A stretch of DNA of 64,000 bases from Ziziphus jujuba (lineage: Eukaryota; Streptophyta; Magnoliopsida; Rosales; Rhamnaceae), in contig NC_083383.1 in assembly GCF_031755915.1 (NCBI RefSeq), positions 24,045,001 through 24,109,000 on the forward strand, given 5' to 3'. Below, one piece after another: positions 55,002 to 64,000 of the stretch; the stretch's first letter is position 1; each line of letters opens with the position of its first letter. The notes under the pieces were generated by a model. The model saw only the letters and a list, made by a program, of their open reading frames with translations, was not told the DNA's origin and did no database searches. The translations under genes were made by a program, and so were the position numbers.

Positions 55002-58000
55002 ATAATTTATTGTATATAATGTTGTTACTGACTTTGAATGGTTAAAAGATACAAATCAAGTGCAAAACGTGTCCTAACTTTGGGGCATTAAAAGAAAAAA
55101 GTCATTCTAGAACCCCACCAAAAATAAAAAAAATCAAATAACACTGTAAAAGGCGGTGCATTTATTTTATTCTAATTTTTCCAACCACAATCCGAGTCCC
55201 TACACGCCTTGTTTTGTTAAACAAAAAGATTCGGGGTGGTTGTACGGAAAACCCATGGTAGGGTGTACGTAGTCGATGAGAACCAACCTACATGTGGCGG
55301 TGGCTACGCGGAAAACGCACTTCAATTTGGTACGGTGACTGGCGGTGCTACATATCCAAGATAGATCCGATGGTGGGGTCCAGTTTTTCGTCACTTTTCA
55401 TAACAAAAACGTATGCGAAGCATGGAAGCTGGCAATGCATGCATGGAATTCAAGATATCAAACCTCTTTATAGCTTGATCCAGCTGTTTCAGACACTCCA
55501 TGACAATAAATACTTAAAGGATCTTTGACTTGTTGACTTTCTTTATTTATTTATTTATTTTTTTTTGTATCCTTTTGAATTTATTGAGGTCGTTGTCCAA
55601 TTCTTTTCTCTTCGTAATCTCTTACTAGGTCTGCAATTACGTACACGTGTCGAATCGGTTTATAAGAATAAACAAATAAATAAATTCTACATTACGTGCC
55701 GCTTGGTGGTGAAATTTACAATTTTTATGGAAGGGACGGCTTTTGACTTGCACGCATAGTCACACTGTGAATCCATTAATAATTTCAACTTCTAGTTAGA
55801 ATGTTGAAAAAGTTTATGATCAGTTTGTGATAAGTTTTCTGTGAAGGCCAATGTACGAAACTATCATACTTTCTTTCTTTTTTTTTATTATTTGATAAAT
55901 GTACGAAACATCATACTTGTGAGAAAAAAAAATAATAATAAAAATTGATTTTTCGTTTTCCAAAGTTATCAAATTAATAAATGATTTCTTTAAAAAGACG
56001 TTTCCATCCATGCATGTGTCTTGGAACAAAAGACATTTCAAAATCACTTCCAAATATGCATGTCTTCAAAATATTAATGGTTTATGCTCTCTAATTTTCT
56101 AACTACATCATTATTCTTTTTCAAGATGTATGCACAAGTTGTATGCATAGGATAGATTATTAAAGTGTTATTTAGTAACATATTTAGTATTTATATTTTA
56201 GTTTTTTAAATTTAATAGTATTTAATTTGTGTTTATTCATTTTATAGTTAACTAGTATATCGAATAAACTCTAACTATTATTAACTAAGCACTTGACATA
56301 AGTAAATTATACACAATTATATGAAAAAAAAAATAAAAGACAAAATTTAAAAACCAACTGCATGTTTCCACTTATAGGGTAGTTTTATTTCCAAAGCTCT
56401 CTTTTTTTATTTTTTATTTTTTTCCCTCTCTTTTTGGCATTAGTTAGACTTAAACACTAACTGCCTCATTGTTTTTATATGGGAACAGTTACTAAATTTG
56501 TTTTCTTAAGCAATGATGTTGAGTTTCTTTCTTTCTTTTTTTTTTAAATGTTATAAAAAAATTTTCGTTATTCCAGTGTTTCCAACCCATAGTTTCTCAA
56601 TCATCGATGTGAATAATTTACAAACTGAGCTAATTTCACTTAAGATTGAATTTGAACCATCATACCCACAATAGTAAAATAATAATAATAATAAAATAAA
56701 AATAAGCCTTACCTCGAGACTAGCCTTGAGCATAGCCTCAGAAATGCTCCATAAAGCATTAATACTTGTGACAAATATATAGAAGAAATCTATTTAGAGT
56801 ATTTTTTCATATAATTTTTTTAAAAAATGAAATATATATATATATATATTTTTTTTCTAAAGATAAAAAAATTAATGATATCAAGTAATTTATATAATGG
56901 CATGGGAAATACATATTTTTAATTATTTTATTTTTTATTTTCACCTTTTGTTTTCTCATATATATATATATATATAGATACATTTTTATATACGAGGTGT
57001 GCGAAGAAATATGAACAGAATATATAAGTTGAAATTAGACATCTAGTATCATGTCATTTTGCCGCTTCATATAAAGCTTAGCAACGATATTTCAAAAATC
57101 CTTTTTCGTTTATATAGATATTATAAATATGAAATTCACAAAATTATACTCTTTTTGTATATATTTATAAGTGTTTTTCTAATCACAATTTCAGCTTTCT
57201 TTTTTAATTAAAATATTGGAATATACCCATTTGTTTTAATAATTGAATTACTATCCAATTCCATTTAATTCGCAAACACTTGTGAGATAGTTTCAATGGG
57301 ATAACCTAGAGATAAAAATCACTATTTTTTCTGACAAATATTTACAGTTCAAACACCTCCATTCCCATGAAAACAAAAAAAGAATACTTGCCAGATAAAC
57401 ATAAACTTTTGAAAACGATACAATTATAATTTTTTTTTTTTAATAAAATTCTCATAAAATTGTCAATGTATTTTTAAATAAAATTATCTCATCAAGTTGA
57501 TATAACGCGAACATCATCATAAATATTAAAATGATTACATTGAGGTCATTGTCAAAACAAATGTTACTTATAAGAAACCATTGAGAAAAAAATATATGTA
57601 ATAGAATGACTTCAAACTGCACACTCAAATAATCTTGTCCCTTTATTTCCTTATAAGTTGCTGGATTATGTCAATGGCTAGAAGTGGATTTTATTCAATA
57701 TCAGTTTTCCCAATAAATTATTTTCCAAGAAGAAAAAAAGAGGGTTGCTTTCAGTGACCGTTTCAAACACCTCGATGGGTACACCCTTTTTTTTTTCTTA
57801 ATTGAAAGAACACCTCGATGGATACTTGACCATGAAAATAATGCAAAAGACTGATTTATTTTCCTTAATACATGGAATTAAATATATTAATCAACTTGCA
57901 TCTTTATATGATCTAATCATACTTATTTCATCATTAGAAAAAATTTTCGGTTATAAATAATAGAAAAAATTTGATAAGAAAACCCTAATTATGCACTAAC

Positions 58001-58533
58001 TATTTCAATTTTCTTTCTATTTTTTTAAAACAAATTTCCCTCTCAAATAGCGTTAATTTAAATGCAATTTGGTAGCTTTTATTTTGGACAAAGTTCATTT
58101 TGGGATTGATAATTTATTATTATTATTGTTCTTGTTATTATCATCCTAATAAGTCATGTGTTTGAGACACGGAGATGCATGAAGGAAAAGGTGATTGCTT
58201 ATTATTTATTTATTTATTTATTTGCACGTGATACCCTTTAAGTTCTAAAAGTTACATGCATGTCAATGATAAAACCATTAATAACGGCTCATCCATTAAT
58301 TGGCAACCATAAATCCATTATTATTTTTTTTCATTTTTTGTTTTGAAATTTATAATCAATGGTTTATTCCAAATAATACAAAAACTGCTCATCATTTATT
58401 AATGGAAAATAAACAGGAAAAAAAATATAATTTAGGTTAAAAATGGATAAACCATTAGGGTTTTCTTATATTTGATAGTTTTATTATAAATATGTAAAAT
58501 TTTGGAAAGTAGGGGTAGCAAATGCAAATGCAA

Positions 58534-58564
<31 letters not shown>

Positions 58565-58929
58565 AGAAACCCCAAAATGAACTTTATCCGACACAAAAAG
58601 ACAGTAAAGTGCATTTAACCCTCTCAAATATGTCATATTATCAAAAACTAAACATCCACCAAAGATTATACACCAAAATGCACAAATTTTTATTTTTTGT
58701 AAGAACATATATTGGAAATTGAGGGGGAAAAAATTTCCAGTGTTTCGGACAATCTAGAAACTTTAGGTCTTTCAATTTGATATTAACGAAAATAAAAAAT
58801 TCAAATTCTAAATATTTATCCGAGGAAATAAAAAAAACCGTATACTATTACTGCACCGGTCATGTTCAACATTTTTGAGCGTAGGTTTCCAGTTAAAAAA
58901 AACAAAAAGAAGCACTTTTTTCCAGTGTG
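55002..58929. other. Intergenic, AT-rich, no gene seen
   Basis: The only GC-richer part is 55195-55400, which has short open stretches on both strands without a recognised domain. Elsewhere there are TA microsatellites (56832-56848, 56958-56976), A or T homopolymers (58539-58560) and ATT runs. Confidence 0.55.
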
Positions 58930-58934
58930 AATAC

Positions 58935-59210
58935 AACAGGATAGCTTAGTGGTCACAGTACTGCCACCTGGCAGTGAAACCGCGTCTACAAACAGGGTCC
59001 TCCATCCCATACGTCAGTGGTCAGGTCACGGCGTCTACAAGCTTCTCCATTGAGTATTTAGTCTTTAATGGACGAAGTGGCCTGGCCGGATGGTCAAGAA
59101 GCCACTACTTGCGCCACAGATGCGCGAGTTCGAGTCGCTGGGGTTTGGGGGGCGTTAGGGGTCAGCCAAAAAATAATAATAATAATAAATATATATATAT
59201 ATATATATAC
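58935..59210 (+). mobile_element. tRNA-derived SINE(s) with (AAT)n tail
   Basis: An A-box string tagcttagtgg (58942-58952) and, further on, a second A-box tggccggatgg (59083-59093) with a B-box gagttcgagtcgc (59126-59138). A G-rich segment and an (aat)n tail (59171-59190) follow. The second box pair has normal SINE spacing. The first has lost its B-box, so two SINE copies may be joined head to tail. GC content is higher than the surroundings. Confidence 0.5.
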
Positions 59211-60216
59211 ACTCTTTAATGCTTTCATATTATAAAAGAATATATATGCATTAATCAATTCCCTCACTCACTTGGGCGTGATACCAAAATTGTGGGACAT
59301 TTTTGTCCCAATCATTTTGTAGGCTTTTGTCTCTCTTTTGACCCTATATTTTAAAACCATATTCTGATCATTTTCATTATTCTGTCCATTATATACAAGC
59401 AAATTGACATACGGCAATAGCATATTTATTTGCCATGAAAATTTATAGAAACACTAATTTATTTATACTTCTTAGATCTTTTTTATTTTTATTTTTTTTT
59501 ATCTAAAAAAGAATGATTGGCTAAATTTTATAAATTAGTGCAATACAACAAAAGACAGAATCAATTTGATAGTTTAAAAAATCTTAGTCGTACTTGTGAG
59601 ACACTAAAATAAGTAATTTTTTTTAATTAAAAATAAGTATTATTAGAGTTATCAATCTTGTTTATTAGATTTTGAATATATACCAATTGGTAATTGATGT
59701 ATTACTAGTAGTATTTGAAATATTTAATTAAATTAATCAACAAAATAATATACCAAAAGAAAAGAATGCCACATAAATAGGTATTCAAAAATTTTATCCT
59801 TTGATAAATTCGGAAAGAGAATATTAACACGATGTTTGATTGAATCTAAGATCCATAAATTATAATTACAAATTATTGTCATGCAGACTGTTTCAAAAGG
59901 ACAAATACGTGTTTGAAATTTGATGAACAAATTTTGTCATTATAGCTCCAGAGAATATAAATTAAATTTCTGACATGCATTATTATTCTTATCCAAAATG
60001 TACTTTTGGTCCCATACACATGACAATATATATGTGTGTATATATATATGTGGGCCGTACTTGTTATGTATATATATATAGGTGTGTACAAATACATGTA
60101 TGTAGTTGTGACCTCATGTTCAAACTAAAGAAAAAAGATTTGCACATGCGCATTGACAGCATCTTTCCACTCACTTATGTAACTACGTGGAAACTCTCAT
60201 GACCCCTCTTCCATAA
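59211..60216. other. Upstream region of the ERF gene
   Basis: AT-rich promoter-side DNA with TATATA/TGTATA repeats at 60030-60085. No gene. Candidate cis elements cannot be assigned with confidence from sequence alone. Confidence 0.5.
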
Positions 60217-60227
60217 TATATAAATAG
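60217..60227 (+). promoter_or_regulatory. TATA box of the ERF gene
   Basis: TATATAAATAG lies 135 bp upstream of the chosen start codon, a good match to the plant TATA consensus. It predicts transcription starting near 60250 and a 5' leader of about 110 bases that includes a long A tract. Confidence 0.7.
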
Positions 60228-60361
60228 TAAATCCTATATGTTCTTATATATAGACTCGTCATCGTGAAGGTACAAGGTCTTCCACTTCTACTTGATTGAT
60301 CCACCTGAAAACTAAAGTGAAAAAAAGAAAAAAAGAAAAAAAAAAAAAAAAAAAAACCCAA

Positions 60362-60928
60362 ATGGAAGATGAAGCTCATGCATATAGCCATGTTGCTCCT
60401 CCGGCATATAGAGGTGTTCGCAAGCGAAAATGGGGGAAATGGGTCTCCGAAATTCGGGAACCCGGAAAGAAAACCAGGATATGGCTCGGAAGCTATGAGG
60501 CCCCGGAAATGGCAGCCGCAGCGTACGATGTCGCTGCGTTGCACTTCCGGGGACGTGGTGCGCGTCTTAACTTCCCCGAGCTCGTTGACAGTCTTCCGAG
60601 GCCAGCGAGCTCGATGGCAGAAGACGTTCAATTGGCTGCTCAGCAGGCGGCATTGCGGTTTAGGGGGCCAATAAGGGTGTCGGCTGCGTCGGCGACAGAG
60701 GTGAGTAGCTCTGGAGGAGTTAACTCGGTGCCTGTGACGGTGGGGCTGTCGCCGAGTCAAATACAAGCTATTAATGAGTCGCCGTTGGATTCGCCAAAGA
60801 TGTGGATGCAAATGGCGGAGGCTTTTTTGTTAGGGGATCACTCCAACTCAACATCTACGGTTTTTTATGATGATGATGTTGAGTTGAGTGATTGTGATAT
60901 GCAGCAGGAGTCCATTTGGGACACTTAA
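60362..60928 (+). CDS. AP2/ERF transcription factor, DREB type (ERF021-like)
   Basis: An intronless 188-codon gene. One AP2/ERF domain spans residues 16-73: [19 protein letters not shown] with Val in the DREB-diagnostic position (WVSEIRE), then [37 protein letters not shown]. It is followed by LPRPASS and an amphipathic segment, and ends with an acidic [19 protein letters not shown] that could act as an activation tail. DREB proteins bind DRE/CRT (A/GCCGAC) or GCC-type elements in stress and development genes. The start was set at 60362. An in-frame ATG at 60296 would add 22 residues encoded mostly by the leader's A tract and is unlikely. I place it nearest to ERF021 from memory. Other A-4/A-5 DREBs are possible. 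Confidence 0.93.
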   Translation: MEDEAHAYSHVAPPAYRGVRKRKWGKWVSEIREPGKKTRIWLGSYEAPEMAAAAYDVAALHFRGRGARLNFPELVDSLPRPASSMAEDVQLAAQQAALRFRGPIRVSAASATEVSSSGGVNSVPVTVGLSPSQIQAINESPLDSPKMWMQMAEAFLLGDHSNSTSTVFYDDDVELSDCDMQQESIWDT

Positions 60929-60929
60929 T

Positions 60930-60964
<35 letters not shown>

Positions 60965-61009
60965 CATTAATGAATTTTCAAGTAATTTGAACAATATTGA
61001 TCACCTTAG

Positions 61010-61045
<36 letters not shown>

Positions 61046-62699
61046 ATTGATTAGTTTTCTGAAATTAATTGGAAGGTGTATTTTACTCAGCACCAAAGTT
61101 GTTGCTTTTGGAAGCTCATTCAGTCGCTGAAATCAGAAATCTTTGTTATTTCGTATCGATCCCTTCTTTCTTGTTTTATTTCCTTGTAGTTCTCAGTATA
61201 CATGTATTTATATATATATATATATATTTTGAATGTTATGACTTAATAATTTTTACTGGGTCTGTCAAGAAGTTACATGCAATCATAGATATTTAAATTA
61301 TATGTAATGGGTATTAGACATAATTAAATATACATAATAAATCTGCATTTTAAAAGATCAATGCTAATTTAATAATGGAATACCATGCGTTTAACATATA
61401 AACTAGACAATGAAGCCCATTATAATAAAGTTCTGCTTTGGACAATCTGAAAATTCACCTTCGAAAGATGGTGGTTTAACTCAACGAATCCAAAACAACG
61501 AACATAAAAGGTCTCCTATAGTAGTTTGTGAAAATAAGAATATAGCTTAGATTTTTTATTTTTCATTTTGTTTTAAAATATTGAAATTTTAAATTAAAAA
61601 TCGTTATTGAAAAAAAGAAGGTAGAAAAGTTATTTTCATTTCAAATAGTATTCGATCAATTATGTTTTTATCATTAAGTTGTTCCGTTAGGAAAAATACT
61701 ATTTAAAACTAAAATTGCAGAAATTAATAGTGAAAACTAAACCCCAAATTACGCAAATTAGTCCTAACAGGGCCGACCCACTATACATGATTTGGCAATC
61801 ATGATATTGAAACTAATGTTCATGAGTTCCATCTATAACATCAATCTTGACCATCAAATTAATGAGGTGGGCACCGGATACATGGCCTTTACCCAATAAA
61901 TTAATTAAAATTAAATATTTTTAATAACTTAAAAAAATGAAATTTATAGTTAATGACGATAAATCCCATTTTCTTTTTATATTTCTGACTATTGGTTAAA
62001 CGTTGGAAAGATGAATTAATTATCAAAGTATTAATTAAACACTCAAGCTAGACTTTCACAAGAAGACTTGAATTTACCATATATTCTATATTTATGTTAC
62101 AAACATCAAATTTTTCATGCTTGCCTTTACAACAACACACAATATATAAACTTGACCCACAAAATAAACTTGATGGGGTCCTGAGCTTTTTAAATTTATT
62201 ATCACATGCACTCATCTGCACTTTCTACCAAGTGGGCAATTAATTTATGGAACTCCAAATAAGAAAATATGAGAAATAAAATAAAGTGAAAAAAAATTGA
62301 AAATTACCCAATCTTCATCAAATTGGACAAATTTTTTTTTTATCGTAATATATATAATAATAAACTACGTAAAAATTAAGATTACAATTTACTTTTTTTT
62401 TCATTTTTAATTATGTGCGATTGAGTGATTTGATTAATTCAAATATCATTGGTGGGGAAAAATAAATGAATTTTACCAATTTACTCTTTAGTCAGAATGA
62501 ATGATTTTTCTAGTTTATTGCGGTGAATATCACTTTTTTTTTTCTTTTTTTCTTTATATACTATTTTTGGGTTGAATCTAAAAATCACTTCTATATACAA
62601 TGTGAATATGACCATTGGGGATGTCCTTCAGGGAGAATATTAAAAAGTTATAGAGAAATTAGCTTAAATATTATAGGAGTGTATATTTGTATAAAAACA
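60929..62699. other. ERF 3' flank and intergenic DNA
   Basis: TA microsatellites at about 60931-60960, 61014-61041 and 61210-61229, then AT-rich DNA. No gene was seen. Confidence 0.6.
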
Positions 62700-62724
62700 A
62701 TCAATCACCAGCATGGGTTCGTAT

Positions 62725-62900
62725 CAGAAGCTGAAGAAAATCTTCGGTACCATCGTGGTTTCACGTCATATTATGCAACATCAAAATATTTATTGCCACA
62801 TGTGTTAACATTTGCCATATATTACCAGCTGTTGCTTTTTATTTTAAATTTTTTCAGCTATCTAAAAAAAGAAAAAGAAAAAAAAGGAAAATAAAAATCA
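62725..62900 (+). repeat. Inverted repeat, left arm
   Basis: It reads cagaagctgaag, cttcggtaccatcgtgg, atcaaaatatttatt, ccacatgtgttaacat, tttaaattttttcagctatct. The same string occurs in reverse complement at 63680-63858. The arms are about 175 bp and 780 bp apart, with small differences. Confidence 0.85.
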
Positions 62901-63679
62901 AAACTCTCTCCTTTTCTCTTCCGCAAGGGTGCCGTAACTTCGCCAGCCACTAAAAACAATAACAGAGATGAAAAAAAAGGTGTATTTAGGGAAACAAAAT
63001 CAAACAAAGAAGAATTTCACTCTTGGTTTGCTATCGCCTCAAGCAAATAAACTCGTCATGGAGTTTTAAGAAGAACAGAAGAGGAGAGGGAACAAAGTGT
63101 GAGTATTTGAAATAATCCTTCAGCAAATTAGAGTTCATATCGGATTTCAATATTTTGAAGCTTCTCTTAAGATTCTTTTTTTCACTATTTTGAAGTAAAT
63201 CTTTTCCTTTACCATCTTTTTAAACTTTTTGGTTTTTTATTAACTTTTTTTTTCCTACAAAAAAAATGATCAATAAAACATGGGGCAGATTTGAGATACT
63301 ACACAGGTAATTTTGAATTTACTTGTATTTGGATGAATTTATGTTGTAAAGGAATGGTTTTATTTCATTGTTTTTTTAAAAAAATATCAATTAACTTGTT
63401 TTAAAGAAACTAACTAAGCTGTAAAAAAATCATATTTGCCAAACCCAAATCTTTACTATTCTTTCTGGGTTGCAAGTTTTTGAAAGAAAAGAAGGATACC
63501 TTCACTTTCAAGTGTAGCTAACAATGGACAAATAAAACCATGGAGGAGAATTTTAATTTAGAATATTAAACGTTATTTTCTAAAGAAAACATGAAAATTT
63601 TTTAAAATTTATTTTTTCAAAAAAAAAAAACTTAATTATGAACTGTAAAATTTAAAATAAAAAAATAAAAGATGATAAT
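62901..63679. other. Loop between inverted-repeat arms
   Basis: Non-coding, with a short GC-richer stretch at 62915-62955 and AT-rich remainder. No transposase or other open frame. Confidence 0.5.
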
Positions 63680-63858
63680 AATTTTTATTTTCTGTTATTT
63701 TTTTTTTTTTAGATAGCTGAAAAAATTTAAAATAAAAAAATAACAAATGATAACATATGTGGAAAATGTTAAAACATGTGGTAATAAATATTTTGACGTT
63801 GCTCAGCATGAGGTGGTGCCACGGTGGTACCGAAGGTTTTCTCCAGAAGCTGGGCCTA
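63680..63858 (-). repeat. Inverted repeat, right arm
   Basis: Reverse complement of the left arm: minus strand gives cagcttctggag, cttcggtaccaccgtgg, gtcaaaatatttatt, ccacatgttttaacat, tttaaattttttcagctatct. Next to it a 30-bp AT block (aatttaaaataaaaaaataa) is repeated at 63650-63672 and 63724-63744. Confidence 0.85.
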
Positions 63859-64000
63859 GCCCCTTGATTAACCATATGACTTTGCGGTGAAAGCAAGAAA
63901 GTCATTGGGTCTGACGCAAGTCAGCATTTCCTTCACTAAGTCTAACCGACCAAAAGGTGTAAGGAGGGCTAATCATTAAAACCATTAATGGAAAAGATAG

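Noticed and set aside
55200..55528. Overlapping open frames in a GC-richer patch
   Set aside because: Short, on both strands, no domain, no splice-site support. Possibly a decayed gene piece but not supportable.
60296..60361. Upstream in-frame ATG of the ERF gene
   Set aside because: The extra residues are coded by an A-rich leader (Lys run). The start at 60362 gives a normal ERF N-terminus.
60197..60811. 204-codon minus-strand frame
   Set aside because: It is the antisense shadow of the ERF gene. The plus strand has a full AP2 domain.

Overview
The window is nuclear DNA from a eudicot plant. It is AT-rich, with intron-bearing genes using GT-AG splice sites, an intronless PPR gene, an AP2/ERF factor, and long stretches of nested, decayed retrotransposons. 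The TGTAACACC-type LTRs remind me of Rosales genomes such as jujube, but that is a recollection and not a result.

Layout. 1-4688 (minus): the first six exons of a mitochondrial NDUFAF5-type gene (At1g22800 type), running off the left edge. 5500-9600: a decayed MuDR-like element with a 42-bp minisatellite, a Copia integrase fragment, and a diverged LTR of 'family A'. 9650-26487 (minus): one degraded Athila-like Ty3/gypsy element in gag-PR-RT-RNaseH-IN order. It is split by two solo LTRs of 'family B' and by a complete 7-kb non-autonomous LTR element inside RNase H. Each of these three insertions is bounded by a 5-bp target-site duplication (exact for the 7-kb element, one mismatch each for the solo LTRs), and host coding sense resumes across each gap. 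28243-29853 (plus): an intronless P-type PPR gene. 33470-34856 (minus): a TPX2/WVD2-like gene with an apparent frameshift at its conserved N-terminal block. 37190-47420 (plus): an L1-type LINE (DUF4283/zinc-knuckle ORF1; endonuclease-RT-zf-RVT-RNaseH ORF2), broken by two family A solo LTRs. About 48040-52406 (plus): SRP19, with a probable 5'-UTR intron. 52400-60200: AT-rich intergenic DNA with SINE-like pieces and a LINE scrap. 60362-60928 (plus): an intronless DREB/ERF gene with a TATA box. 60929-64000: intergenic DNA with a 1.1-kb inverted-repeat structure.

The five host genes have unrelated housekeeping or regulatory roles: complex I assembly, organelle RNA processing, microtubule binding, SRP assembly and transcription. 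They do not form a functional cluster. Gene order may be conserved with the duplicated Arabidopsis chromosome 1 blocks that hold At1g22800/At1g22810 and At1g709xx-715xx. I saw no plausible new genetic system. The most informative content is the retrotransposon stratigraphy, which can be read base by base, and a set of small tandem or inverted duplications.
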